Position numbers and translations under genes: made by a program
NCBI GenBank assembly: GCA_947069175.1
Contig: CAMTDV010000023.1
Coordinates: forward strand, 89,526,240-89,590,239
Direction of reading: 5' to 3'
DNA from: Scalesia atractyloides
Lineage: Eukaryota > Streptophyta > Magnoliopsida > Asterales > Asteraceae
DNA length: 64,000 nt
Notes under the pieces: model-generated
The model's input: the letters and a program-made list of their open reading frames with translations, nothing else
What the model was told of the DNA's origin: nothing
Databases searched by the model: none
Part shown: piece after piece, positions 19,594 through 31,752 of the stretch
Layout of the letters: each line of letters begins with the position of its first letter
How positions within the stretch are numbered: position 1 is the first letter of the stretch

Positions 19594-22261
19594 TTAAGTA
19601 GTAGAAGTAGTAGGAAAAAGATGCGGGTATTTTTCGCGCATTGAGTCTTCACGTTCCCAAGTAAACTCAGGTCCTCGTTTCGACTCCCAGCGTACCCTAA
19701 CAATTGGAATGCGACTTCGTCATAAACGTTTTTCCCCGAAGTCCATGATCTCTACAGGTCTTTCAATAAAATGCATAGATTCATCAATCTGAATATCTTC
19801 TAGAGGAATGTGGAGGTTTTCATCAGCGAGGCACTTCTTCAAGTTCGACACGTGGAATGTGGGATGAATCCTGTTGAGTTCTTCTGGTAGATCAAGCTTG
19901 TATGCTACAGGACCTACTCTTTCGAGTATCTTGAAAGGTCCTACGTAACGTAGTGCTAGCTTGCCCTTTTGACCAAAACGAACTACTCCCTTCCACGGTG
20001 ATACTTTTAAGAGTACATGATCACCAATGTTAAACTCTAAGGGCTTCCGTCGTTTATCTGCATAACTCTTTTGACGACTTTGAGCCGCTAGAAGATTGTT
20101 TCGAATTTGATGGATCTTGTCTGTGGTTTCTTGGATCAATTCTGGACCAGTAATTTGAGCTTCCCCAATTTCGTGCCAATATACAGGAGATCGGCACTTA
20201 CGACCATATAAGGCTTCAAAAGGTGCCATGCCGATGCTTGAATGATAGCTGTTGTTGTACGAAAATTCAACTAATGGTAGTGGGCGTCCCAATTTCCCTT
20301 GAAGTCTATGACACATGCTCGAAGCATATCTTCAAGAGTTTGAATGGTGCGCTCAGATTGTCCATCAGTTTGAGGATGATAGGCGGTACTGAGATCTAAT
20401 CGCGTACCCATAGCGGATTGTACTGCTTGACATGTTCGTTGAAGTGAAACGACCATCACGATCAGAAATAATGCTTAACGGTACCCCATGTCTGCTTACG
20501 ATTTCGCTGATATAAATACGAACAAGCTTTTCGTTCTTGAAATCTTCGCGGATAGGAATAAAGTGAGCTGATTTTGTAAGTCGGTCAATTATTACCCATA
20601 TAGTGTCATACCCACCAGAAGTGCGAGGTAACCGGGGTAATGAAGTCCATGGTTATATTTTCCCACTTCCATACAGGTATTTCAAGTTGGACCAGAAGTC
20701 CTGAGGGTCTTTGGTGTTCAGCTTTCACCTTGGAACATGTAAGGCACTTAGAAACAAATACAGCAATATCCTTCTTCATTCCAGGCCACCAATAGGTATA
20801 TCGTAGGTCTTGATACATCTTATCGGCTCCTGGGTGTATAGAATATCGCGCTTTGTGAGCTTCATTCATAAGAATTTCACGAAGATTGTTGTGGTTTGGA
20901 ATCCAGATACGATCTAGGTAGTACAGAATACCGTCAGATTTAGTTTCAATTTTTAGCTCAGCTCCACAGGACATCTCCTTTCGTACATCATCTTCCGTTA
21001 TTGAAACGTGTTGGGCTTCTCGAATTTGATCTTTAATGTCGGTTATAATTTGCGAACATAGAAGACGAATGGAGTTCGCATAACCTTTTCGACTAAGTGC
21101 ATCAGCCACCACATTTGCTTTACCAGGGTGGTATCTAATTTCACAGTCGTAGTCATTTAGAAGTTCGACCCATCTTCGTTGCCTCATGTTTAACTCCTTT
21201 TGATTGAAGATATGTTGAAGACTCTTGTGGTCAGTGTATATTTCACACTTAGTACCATAGAGATAATGTCTCCATATCTTAAGAGCGAACACAACGGCTC
21301 CAAGTTCTAGGTCATGAGTGGCGTAGTTCTTTTCATGTGTCTTGAGTTGTCTCGAAGCATAAGCTATGACTTTTCCTCTTTGCATTAGAACGCAGCCTAA
21401 TCCTTGCCCTGACGCGTCGCAATAGACTACAAAATCATCACAACCTTCAGGAAGAGTGAGGATTGGTGCATCACAAAGTTTTTGTTTAAGGGTTTGGAAA
21501 GCTTCTTCTTGCTTGGGTCCCCATATGAAAGGTTTTCCCTTATGAGTTAAAGCCGTGAGTGGTACAACAATGCGAGAGAAGTTTGAAATGAACCGACGAT
21601 AATAGCCAGCTAGACCAAGAAAAGATCTTACTTCAGTTGGTGTACGTGGAGCTTGCCATTCTTGTACCGCTTTGATCTTTGAGGGGTCGACATGTATTCC
21701 CTTGTCATTGACTACATGTCCGAGGAATTGCACCTCTTTTAACTAGAATTCACATTTGGAGAATTTGGCGTAAAGTTTTTCCTTCTCTAGAAGTACAAGG
21801 ATGAGTCAAAGATGACGCTCATGATTAGATTTAGATTTTGAATAAATAAGAATATCGTCGATGAAAACTATGACAAATCGATCAAGATATGGTTTGCAGA
21901 CTCTGTTCATTAGATCCATGAAGACAGCTGGTGCGTTGGTTAAACCAAATGGCATGACCATGAATTCATAATGGCCATAACGAGTTTGAAAAGCAGTCTT
22001 TGGGACGTCTTCTTCATGCACTCTAAGTTGATGATAGCCAGATCGAAGGTCGATTTTTGAAAAGCAATTGGCACCTTGAAGTTGGTCAAGAAGATCATCA
22101 ATACGAGGTAAAGGGTAGCGATTCTTGATTGTTAATTTGTTGAGCTCTCTGTAGTCGATGCACATACGAAACGATCCATCTTTCTTCTTTACAAAAAGGA
22201 CAGGTGCACCCCAAGGCGATGAGCTGGGACGTATGAATCCCTTGTCAGCCAACTCTTTTAA
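19594..22261 (-). pseudogene. pol: pol of element B: RT, RNase H, integrase, chromodomain
   Basis: Copies element RNA to DNA and integrates it. RT (about 21740-22260) has VLFVKKKDGSFRMCIDYREL, FSKIDLRSGYHQL and the catalytic FIDDILIYS. RNase H (about 21080-21520) has YCDASGQGLGCVL and TDHKSLQHIF. Integrase has an HHCC zinc region (NEAHKARYSIH ... CLTCSK) and DDE-core pieces DRLTKSAHF, SDRDGRF and YHPQTDGQSERT. The C-terminal chromodomain reads IPIVRVRWESKRGPEFTWE, ending at 19594. Breaks: TAA at 22262-22264 before RT, TGA at about 21806, TAG at about 21740, a one-base insertion near 20630, a frameshift near 20455, and TGA at 19720 before the chromodomain. Each stop differs by one transition from the codon seen in D or expected there. 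Confidence 0.92.
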
Positions 22262-22945
22262 TTAACTGGCTAGCTCTTGCGTTTCAGAGGGGGCTAACCT
22301 ATAAGGAGACTTTGCAACTGGTGTAGCACCAGGTAATAGATCAATACGGAATTCGACTTCCCTAACTGGAGGAAGTCCTGAAATGTCGTCAGGAAAAACT
22401 TGCGGGAAATCTTTTACTACAGGAATGTCTTCAAGTTTCTTCTCCATGGTTCCCTTTTTGATGATATGAGCTAAAAACGCGACATAATTTTTGCGAAGAT
22501 ATTTTTGAGCTTGAAGACAAGACATTAAGCTGAGCCCTTTCGACGAGGTTTCTCCAAAGATTCGAAGAGTCTGACCGTTTGAAAGAGGTATACGTATAAA
22601 TTTTTCGCGACATACAACTTCTGCTTGATGTTGACTGAGCCAGTCCATCCCAATTATGATATCAAAACTTCCCAGCTTCATAGGAATAAGGTCGACTGAG
22701 AAATCGTGGTCGTTTAGGGTGAGTGTACAGTTGCGCATAACAGAGTTTAATGAAACTGGTTTCCCGTCAGCAACTTCTACCGTTATGGATTCCGTGAGCT
22801 TATCCCGATTTTTGTTTAAGATAGGTTCAAATTCAAAAGACATAAAGCTTCTATCCGCACCAGTATCAAATAACATAGATGCATATCCACCATTTATAAG
22901 GAACGTACCGTTAACCACATTGCCGTCAGCTCTAGCCTGATTAGC
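22262..22945 (-). pseudogene. Protease and linker of element B
   Basis: Aspartic protease that matures Gag and Pol. The active-site motif MLFDTGADRSF lies near 22862, followed by PMKLGSFDIIIGMDWLSQH, the usual second conserved block. The linker GLPPVREVEFRIDLLPGATP leads to RT. The protease itself looks intact in this frame; the frame ends at the TAA before RT. Confidence 0.9.
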
Positions 22946-24267
22946 GTTAATATTGAAAGCTCTTCCTCTTGCAGGTGGAGGAGCTTGGTTCGCTTGATTC
23001 ACCGGGTTGGCTTGGGCCTGAGCATGAATAATGTTTACCAACCTTGGACAAGTGTTTTTGAAATGGCTTGGGTCTCCGCAATTGTAGCAAGCCCGCATAG
23101 GTTGGCCCATAGGATAATTGGGTTGGTAATATGTTTGGGCTAGGTGTTGAGTGGGTGGTAATAGTAGGGGTTGTTGGGCTTGACCCATTATTTGTTGGTG
23201 GGGTTGGGTTGTAGGCTGGTAGCGGTTTGTTCGTTGAGGCACGCGGCAGGTTTGAACAGTATGACCTGCGCGACCGCAGCCGGTGCAATATTGACAAGGA
23301 TGATAAGGAGAATGGTGATATTGGCAACGGTTGCATTTTGGTAACGGGCCAGTGTAAGGTCTTTTGTATGGTGCGGGTGAAGGGGCAACCTGGTTAATGG
23401 GTGCAGCAGGAATAGGGAGTTGGTTTGAGTAACAGCGAAGTTTCTGGTATTGCGCTTCCTCTTGTTAGCAAACTTAGAGGAAGAGATGGGATGGTTTGAA
23501 GTTTGACCCTCAACAGGGGCTTTCTTTTTCTCTTCTTTGAACTTCCCGTTGCGAATTCGATTCTCGGTCAGTTCAGTTGCTAACTCCATAGCAGCTTCAA
23601 GTGTTACCGGTGAAATGCTGAGGACCGAATCCTGAATTTTCGAGGGAAGTCCTCGAATATAATGCTCGATCAGACGATAAGTTGGGGTGAACAAATTTGG
23701 AACCATTTGGTTCAACTCTAAGAACCTCTTGTTATAAGTGGTATGGTCTCCCTCCTTCTGCTTTAGAGCATGAAATTCATCCTCCAACTTTTTAATTTCA
23801 CTCCTAGGACAGAAACGCCTAGTCATGATTTCCCTTAACTCCTCCCAAGTTAAGGCCATTGCATCATCAGTTCCCCTTTTCCCTTTTTCAGTATTCCACC
23901 AAGTGAGAGCTACCCCAAATAGTCTCCCGGTGGCGTATCGCACCTTGCGATCCTCAGGACAATCGCAGTTGAGAAAGGTGTTTTCCATCTCCTCGAACCA
24001 ATGTAGGAGAGCAGTGACACCCTCGGTCCCTTCAAATTTAGGAGGATCACAAGACTTAAAATGTTTGTATGAGCACTTGCTGGTAGGAGGGTTGTCGATG
24101 TTCAGGTCATGTTGTTGGGGAGGGTTAGTAGGATTTGTAGCGAGAGCTTGTTGCACTTGGACCACAATTTCAGGTAGTATCGTGGCCATTTGTTTCGCGA
24201 TTTGTGTGGCCAAGCGTTCCTGAGACCTTCCTGATCTTTTACCCCTTCGTTGTTGTCTGGACGACAT
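22946..24267 (-). pseudogene. gag: gag of element B (one frameshift)
   Basis: Start chosen at MSSRQQRRG (24267), matching A and D; a Met four codons further upstream is in frame but unconserved. The gag domain spans about 23560-24100 with LHWFEEMENTFLNCDCPEDR and RRFCPRSEIKKLEDEF. The frame shifts near 23430, after TQTNS, and the second frame carries the CCHC knuckle CYNCGDPSHFKNTC near 23085. Apart from this shift it is close to the intact gag of A. Confidence 0.9.
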
Positions 24268-25059
24268 ATACAGGAACATACATAAGAAGATTGTGAGTTT
24301 ATGGTATCTTTTTAGGTGTCATGTGTCTTTAAAAAAAATGAAAATAACATAAATATCAATAATGCAACTACATCCATAGGATGTCTTGGGTTTGCTCATG
24401 TTGGGCCTCAAATGTCCCCCATACCTTCACCTATATAGTCATGTGGGCCCCCATGGCTATTAGCTTGGTAGGATTCACATTAGTATTGGCGATTTAACAC
24501 TTGCATCACCCGAATGCAAACCACAAAATATGTTTACGAGATGTATGGTCGAAATGTGTCCAGGTGTAGACACAATGACAACTCAAAGTGGGGTTAGTTC
24601 ACACGACGTTTGGTATAGCATGCTTTGGCCTAATAGGTACTTCGTACTCTCATCGTTAGTCCCCAGGTAGGCAAACTGGTCCTTTATTTAGATTTATACG
24701 AATGCCAGCCTAGACAGGACGTCCCGACTACCGGTTCTGGTACCCTTCCAGTTACTACATGCCCGTCATGAGAACTCACTTTGATGAGATTTGAAAACAC
24801 AAAAATCATTGTAAAAGCAATCATGATGTGGTGTGTGCTTTCATGGATGTGATATGTTATGAGAATATGATTCATGATAGGCATTATATGATAATATATA
24901 CTTATGAACATGCATGCATAATATTGAATGTAACATTAAACATAAAACATATAAACATCATGAAGTTTGGCATGTAACACACAAAAATCTTAAAATTTCT
25001 AATCAACTATAGTATAGGCTCTAAGGGTCTAATAACCTATCCTATATCCCTATAGTCAT
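24268..25059 (-). other. Leader of element B
   Basis: Non-coding leader matching those of A and D, with the primer-site stem-loop at 25006-25056. Confidence 0.7.
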
Positions 25060-25072
25060 GGCTCTAATACCA
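25060..25072 (-). promoter_or_regulatory. Primer binding site of element B (one base changed)
   Basis: Minus strand TGGTATTAGAGCC: the initiator tRNA-Met site with C changed to T at the seventh base. Confidence 0.87.
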
Positions 25073-26225
25073 ATCTGTCACACCCCGACCCGCAGCGGAA
25101 TAAGAGTCGGGGCATAATTGGGTTATCACCAAAGCTCATGACATTTACTAATATGTTTCATATTTATTTAAGTCAAAGTTACATTCCCAAATATCCAAAC
25201 ATGTTCATACAGTCCAAGAAAATAAACCAAACAAAACAATCCCAACTCTAAGTCATTTTATTCTTCTAGTCCCATCCTAAGGGTTTCTTGTTGCAGCTGA
25301 GTCACCTGTATCATGTGTAAAAATGGGGGTTTTTGGGTCAACATAAGTTGGCGAGTGAACCTTATTAGATAAACATTTATTATAGATTTACTTGTTAGTT
25401 TATCAATGAAAAATTGTGCATAATCATAAATGAGCAAATGTACATAATCAGGCAGTGGCAATAGCAATCACAACTATAACATACAATAACATATGATAGC
25501 ATACATAGACATACCAACATCATACGATAACTAACATAAATGAAACTGTGCGATCAAGGCTCAATCAAACGAGCCGATCGTATTGCATGTACTGAAAATG
25601 AAAATGTCTGTGCGATCAAGGCTCAATCAAACGGAGCCGATCGTATGTGGGCACGCCAGGTTCACACTCATAATGAAATGGGGAACATGCTCAACGCTCA
25701 TAATGTAATGGGGAGCGGCGGCCTATGAAATTGCATGTACTGAAAATAATAACTTGCATCTAACAATAACCACATAACAATTGAAACAAACTGATTACAC
25801 ATGTTCATGATATGATGTATGCACAATGATTTTAAATATAATACTTAGCAAGACACATGATACACCCTAAAACGTGATTAAAACGGGGAATTTGTAAGAT
25901 TCACTCACATTGGGTGAGTTTGAATGGAGATGATGAGATGCGCACGAATCGAGAGAATTGAACAACGAGAATTTCTAACCTAAATAATAACGGAAAAATA
26001 TAGTAAATGAGTGGATTTTATTAAGGATTTTAATGAAATTTTTTAGATATATTTTTGTGAGTTTAAGGCTATTTTCTATCTTTAAAAATGTTATTTTTAA
26101 GTATTTTTAATTGATTTTTAAATTAAATTAAATAAATAAAAATATAAAAAAAATTGTTTATTTTGCGTTGACCGTTAACCGTTGACCTGTTAACTTGTTG
26201 ACCGGTTCAGTCAGCGAAATTGTTT

Positions 26226-26638
26226 GCGCCGGGTGAGGCTCGAACCCGAGACTTCCCGTACGCGTGCACGCAGCTCTACCAACTGAGCTACGTGTCTAAC
26301 CCGAAATAATCTTGTTTTTAATTATATTTATATACTAATTCGGTTTAACCAAAATTCTTTTAATTTCAAAAACATTTTAATTCAACGAACCGGTGCCAGT
26401 ATCAGGTTTCGAACTCGCGACGTGTGACTTAGTGTTGCACACAGTCCACCGCTGGACTGTGTGTCTAACCTGGTTATTATCTCGGTTTTTATTATACTTA
26501 ACAACTAACGGAGTTAACCCGGTTCAGTTTTAAACAAAAAGGCATTTTATTACATAAGGAGTGCGTGTATCAGGAATCGAACTTGTGACATGCGACTATG
26601 TTTTGCACACAGTCCACCGCTGGAGTGTGTGTCTAACC
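26226..26638 (-). repeat. Three tRNA-like modules in the 5' LTR of B (sense)
   Basis: Modules at 26226-26300, 26394-26469 and 26560-26638. The third hairpin has one arm changed (TGGAGTGTGTG), breaking one pair. Confidence 0.8.
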
Positions 26639-27467
26639 CGTTCATATTACTGATTTTAAATAAACTTATAACTTAACTAACTTCGTCTTCTACATTCAGA
26701 TTACAGTCAACTGATTCACTAATTCGTGTCTTGTTTTTACGATTAACAAACATTCTTAATGCTAAAATGAAATGGCAGAGACGGTAATTAGGGGTGAACA
26801 TACCGATGAACGGTTTATTTCAGAATTCCGGCAATGTGTCGGTCCCTGTTTTTATGCTCTTCAACTGAACAAGACAATTAACCGTTTTTATTAGCTAATC
26901 GTGAAATTGAAGTGATCAGCAAATGTTAACAGAGAGTTTGAATGCCCTTACCGATTCTCAGATGAATATAGAGATTTTCAGAATCTTTCCGGCGAACTGA
27001 AATTAGCTGAATACAGTGCCTGAATTCGATTTCAATTGAGAGGTTTAAGTTAGAAATAGCCTAACAATTGTTGAACTACAATGTTATTGAAAGATTTACC
27101 GTTTGAGGATGAATACGGTTTTCCGGCGAATTTTGCAGAAAATTCCGGCGAGTTGATTTAAGCGTTCTGACGAACAGATAGTGTGACGAAAGTGAAATGG
27201 AATGTTGGTATGATGTTTCTGAGTCGCGAGAGGGGTCTGGAGTTGAAGTAATCTGGACTTGATTCTTTCGGTTATAAAAACCGATAATAATGAAATTGAT
27301 GTTCAATCACTTCCGAATTGATTAACATCATCGGTTATAAACGTGAATGTGCGAGTAATCAAACGATTTGACGATTGAATTGCCGATTTCCGTTTCTCAG
27401 TTGGCGCAACCGGTTTAACCGAGTTTCTGTATAAATGTTATTTGTTTCCTAGAGATAACAGAAAACA

Positions 27468-27553
27468 ACAAGTGGCGGAGTGGTTATGTGAGTGTGTGTT
27501 AAGTCGTTGGAGTTGTAAACCGGCTGACCCGGGTTCGAGTCCCGGCAGCAACA
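27468..27553 (+). repeat. Antisense tRNA-like module in the 5' LTR of B
   Basis: Perfect T-arm: CCGGG (27529-27533), loop TTCGAGT, CCCGG (27541-27545). Confidence 0.78.
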
Positions 27554-27736
27554 CTTCTTTTTTTATTTATTTTGTTTTCACTTTTTATCAAATATAATTT
27601 TTATAGTTTAGTTTGTTTATTAATTATGTATCATTAAAAACCAAAATAACCATAAATACACAACGTGACATTTATAACTTGATATTCGATTACAAAACGG
27701 AGCGGGTTTGGAAAGCCGTTTTTGACAAATGTTACA

Positions 27737-27741
27737 ATGCG
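27737..27741. repeat. Target site duplication of element B (right), ATGCG
   Basis: Matches 16881-16885. Confidence 0.95.
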
Positions 27742-29244
27742 GGCTTGGTTATGAGATAACCAATCCATACGTAAGACAACATCAAACCCCACCAATTTCA
27801 TTGGCAAAAGAGAGATAAGGATGGAATGATTCTTAATGGATATAGAGCATCCATCAAGAATGGAAGATGTTGTCTCTAATGTTCCGTCAGCGAGTTCTAT
27901 CTCATAAGTTTTATCTAGAGTTCTTATGGGCAGGTTTAATAGTTTAGTAAACTTAAGGTCAACAAATGATTTATCCGCACCCGAATCGAAAAGAACTCTA
28001 GCGTAAATATTGTTAACGAGGAATGTACCTGTTATGACGTTGTTGTCATTAACGGCCTTCCTGGCATTCATTTGAAAGGCACGGGCATTCCCCTTCTTGG
28101 CCTCTCCAGTCTTTGTATCATTACTTTTGGGTTTCTTGGGGCAATTGTACGTTATATGCCTTTTTTTTGCAGTTGTAGCAAACTGCATCCTTAGGATCTT
28201 TGCAATCTGGGGTCTTATGCCCTCTTCTCTTGCAGATACCACAGGGTTTGGTTTGTGAATTTATACTACATTGTCCCCAGTGCTTATATTTACAATTCTT
28301 GCACAGAGGTTTGTCATTAGATATGTGATGCTTCTTCTTGAACCCGAAATTTCCTTTCTTCTTAAATCTTCTAGAGTTATTATCCTCATGTTTCCTCTTT
28401 CCGTCAGTTTCAGTTCTAACTGACCTTTGTCTTACCAGATCTAGGGTGAGGGAAAGAGATAGGTCTACAGCAGACTTATAGGTAGTAGGCTGAGCAGCCT
28501 TTACCATGCCCTTTATCTCGGGCGCCAATCCATTTATAAAACGCGCAATACGTTTGGATTCGGGGGTGATCAAATAGGAAACTAACCTAGATAGGGAGTT
28601 AAAGTCAGAAAAAAATTACTTCTGACAATCTAGGTTTTTCATTGAAAGAGACAAGAAGTCTGTCTCTAACTTCTCCACCTTATGAGGTGGGCAGTACATT
28701 TCCTTTATCAATTCAACAAACTTGGACCATCCCAAGTTGTACAGGTGTACCTTACCTGTTGATTGAATCATGGCTTTCCACCATATTAGGGCATCGCCCT
28801 TGAAGGATTGTGATACGTACTTGACCACATCCTTATCAGCACAATTGTTGATATCTACTATCATCTCCATCTCGTCTAGCCACTTTAGGGCTTCTACAGC
28901 TCCTTTCTCCCCGTTAAAGTCTCGGGACTTACAAGAGACAAAATATTTGTAGGTACATCTGTCCTGATAGAATGGGACTTTTCAGTAAGATCTATTTTCT
29001 TTGGTTCACTTTTCGCATTTAAAGAGTGAACGGAGCTATCCCTGTGAGCTGAAGATGGTGGAATAGATAAGGGTCTAGAGCGAGTGGCACTCGACTCTCT
29101 AAGCCTTTCTATGGCCTTTCCCATGGCCTTTTCGACAGCCGCATTAATGCGAGCTTGAAAATTATCATCATTAATATCTTTGTTTTCAGCTTTGTTAGAT
29201 TCTACATTTCTGTGGCTACTTTGTGCTTCATTTGAGTTAGCCAT
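27742..29244 (-). pseudogene. gag and protease start of element C
   Basis: Start chosen at MANSNEAQSS (29244), where coiled, charged N-terminal sequence begins. The gag domain (about 28616-28980) includes ALIWWKAMIQSTGK. Three Cys/His segments follow: CKNCKYKHWGQC, the knuckle CGICKRRGHKTPDC, and CYNCKKK interrupted by a frameshift near 28165. The protease motif VLFDSGADKSF (about 27990) and LPMKLVGFDVVLRMDWLSHN follow, and the frame then runs into element B. At least three frameshifts (about 28975, 28600, 28165) break it. It is diverged from the gag of A, B and D, so C belongs to another lineage within the chromoviruses (inference). Confidence 0.88.
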
Positions 29245-29567
29245 CTTTAAGTCTTGGGTTCTATATACCAATAAAACTTCATTTAGCCATGGTGTATCAA
29301 CCATATCGGCTTTCAACATTGGATATAACAATCCATTGCCTATACTAGTGTGAATAACATCACAACTCTTAGGCTTAACATATCTATATTTGGCCAAGGT
29401 CTTAATAGGACTATCATAGGTAAATTACAATTTGGACGTAGTCCATATATTATTGGACAGTGGATCGCAATGTCACAACTGTCATTGTCATCATTGACAA
29501 TTATATAGCTCATAGGCTTGTCCCTAATGGACATAATAATTGGGCACCTTGGCCGGTCATATTGGAC

Positions 29568-29571
<4 letters not shown>

Positions 29572-29622
<51 letters not shown>
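29572..29622. repeat. AT dinucleotide microsatellite (~25 units)
   Basis: Sits inside the first unit of the 65-bp array, at the place where later units read GTATATGG, so it probably grew from that seed. Confidence 0.95.
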
Positions 29623-29623
<1 letters not shown>

Positions 29624-29626
<3 letters not shown>

Positions 29627-30006
29627 CATCAGCCTTTCACTTAGGACATAATACGTATGGCATATCAGCCTGTCGCGTTGGACATAAATTGGGCACCTTG
29701 GCCTACATCATATCAGATGTATTTCGCATATCAGCCTGTCCCGCTGGACAATAATTGGGCACATTGGCCTACATCATATCAGATGTATATGGCATATCAG
29801 CCTGTCCCGTTGGACAATTAATTGGGCACATTGGCCTACATCATATCAGATGTATATGGCATATCAGCCTGTCCCGTTGGACAAATAATTGGGGACATTG
29901 GCCTACATCATATTAGATGTATATGGCATATCATCCTGTCCCGTTGGACAATTAATTAGGCACATTGGCCTACATCATATCAGATGTATATGGCATATCA
30001 GCCTTA
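29624..30006. repeat. ~65-bp tandem array in the leader of element C, about five and a half copies
   Basis: The unit is GGACAATAATTGGGCACATT, GGCCTACATCATATCAGATG, TATATGGCATATCAGCCTGT, then CCCGTT. It lies between the proline-rich frame and gag of C. No coding frame spans it. Confidence 0.9.
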
Positions 30007-30505
30007 GATGGCTAGTGTGGTTCCTCAAGTCACACTACCAAGAGTACGAACATTTCTTAATGTTGCATAAAAGTACCTTAATGATTGATTAATGGTCTCG
30101 GTTACCTTCGACCCTAACGACCTTGGAGGTTTGGACCTAGTCCCTTACCCCTGGATAGAAGGATAACTTCCCTTAACTATCCTGATGGAAGACCCCTTCG
30201 TACTTAACTATCATTTCTTGGCCAATGTGTGGTCTACGCCACTTGGCATAATCAAATCTATTAAGGTCTTTTGGAATTATATAGCAGGGGGCATAAATTT
30301 TGAGTAAATCGAGCCGCTCGTTTTCAAGAGGATGAATATATATATATATAATTTCAAAATACTTCATTAAATTTTGATTAGAAATTACAATACTAGAAAA
30401 TGAAATAAACTGTCCATGCAAGGACTTTAAATAAATAAAAGTGCCCACGCAGGGACTAAAGAAACAACAATGTCCTCGCAGGGCTACATATAGTTAGAAG
30501 AGACT

Positions 30506-31582
30506 TCACTCGTCCTTCTTTCCTTTGACCAACTTGGAGAGTTTCTTGAAAAACTTATTCATCTTCTTCTCTGTTTTCTCCGCCTGTTATTGCATTTCTT
30601 TCATTCTTTCTAAGGCCTCATTAATGGCCTTAAGTGGTGGCGGAGGTTGTGGTTGAGGTCGTGGCATAACCGGATACTGGTACCCATAAGTTGGATATCC
30701 AGTCGGTGGATATGTAGGTGGGAAAGGAGGCGGGTAAAGTGCATTGTGCATAACCACCTGCATGTAGGGGTCTTGCGACCATGCTTGATAGTATACCTGT
30801 GTAGACGGGTTAAAAGGATCATATCCAGAAGCGTCTGGATATGTGGGGATTGGGTTAGTATAACCCGTTGGTGGTGGGGTTGGTTTCACTATAGGTGAAA
30901 CATTAGAGGGTCCACCCATTTGTGGGTCTTCTTGAATTGTGGGGTAGGACTTGGGCAAAGCTGGCAGCGATCCCGACCTTTGTCCGGCACGTACCGACAT
31001 ACGTGCTCCACGCTTCCTTCTTGGTGGTTCAGGTGGTGGTTGAGGTTGGTCCCCCGGTTCCATGTGGACATCTTCTTGAATAGGGGGTGGTTGAGAGTGA
31101 TGAGAAGGAGTGTGGGCGAAGGTGAATTGGTTCCAGTATTGGTCCCACTCATTAGGACCTTGGTAGGGCGATCCAGCATATGAGTTTGAATCGCTTGAAA
31201 TTTCAATAGGATGCATATTTGATCCCGACGGTGGCATCTCCGGGTCGGAGTCCTCATCCATGGGGTTTGGCTGGTCCAGCTGATTTTGATAAGCTGGAGG
31301 CGTGTTAAAGTAGTGGTTGGGGTTAAATTCTTCATGGTAAGTGTCTGAATGGGAATGGTGAGAATGGTGTGAATGATATTAGTGGTGAGAGTGGTAAGAA
31401 TTTTGGGAATGTGAGGGCGAGTGTCTATTAGAGACAGAACGTCTCACTGGTTGCCATGGAGACGAATCTCCTAATTCTTGGTATGCATCTTAGTTATGAG
31501 GTTGAGGAGGGATGCGTCCCGATGGTCCTCCCCTCATTGGACCTTTTCCTCTTCCACTTTGTCCTCATACGCGTGGAGGCAT
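30506..31582 (-). pseudogene. Extra proline-rich reading frame upstream of gag in element C (~358 codons)
   Basis: A single frame runs from MPPRV (31582) to ...KGKKDE and a stop at 30506, with four in-frame stops (31567, two near 31490 and 31380, and 30587). All are compatible with CGA or CAA turning into TGA or TAA. The N-terminal part is Gly/Arg- then Ser/His-rich; the middle has MPPSGSNMHPIEISSDSNSY and RRKRGARMSVRAG; then long Pro/Tyr-rich low complexity; the end is a basic helix with EALERMKEMQ and KKMNKFFKKLSKLVKG. It lies between the primer site and gag. I recall similar unnamed proteins in Asteraceae retroelements, but know no function. A nucleic-acid-binding or particle-associated role is only a guess from the basic tail. 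Confidence 0.75.
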
Positions 31583-31735
31583 TTTCCTGTTAAAAATCAA
31601 TTCAAAAACATAGTAATAACTTAATAATGAAAAGAGTAATGATAGGTCAATGCCTAGACTCGGAAGTCTAAGGAATGTGCTCGTGTAAGTTTGAGACTAA
31701 ACACAAAAGGCTATTGTTTAATTCTCTCAAACGTT

Positions 31736-31748
31736 GGCTCTGATACCA
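31736..31748 (-). promoter_or_regulatory. Primer binding site of element C
   Basis: Minus strand TGGTATCAGAGCC, 4 nt from the LTR; initiator tRNA-Met type. Confidence 0.9.
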
Positions 31749-31752
31749 ACCA

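Larger units (their letters stand above)
16886..27736 (-). mobile_element. Element B: complete Ty3/gypsy chromovirus nested in element C
   Basis: LTRs 16886-19559 and 25076-27736 flank primer site, leader, gag, protease, RT, RNase H, integrase, chromodomain and polypurine tract in normal order on the minus strand. A perfect ATGCG duplication lies on both sides, and the C protease frame ...DWLSHNQARI continues on the far side. The LTRs differ at scattered bases, so B is older than A. Its LTRs resemble A's (same flanks around the tRNA-like array), making B an autonomous relative of A. Confidence 0.95.
25076..27736 (-). repeat. 5' LTR of element B (2661 bp)
   Basis: Aligns with 16886-19559 with scattered substitutions and small indels, for example a missing base in the first GGCTC hairpin at about 25569. 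Confidence 0.94.

Noticed and set aside
29460..29651. Frames with Tyr-Ile runs
   Set aside because: Translation of the AT microsatellite.
29624..30006. CRISPR-like array
   Set aside because: Head-to-tail tandem repeat without unique spacers, inside a plant retroelement.
30587..31183. Other-strand and shifted frames over the proline-rich frame of C
   Set aside because: Shadows caused by its biased composition.
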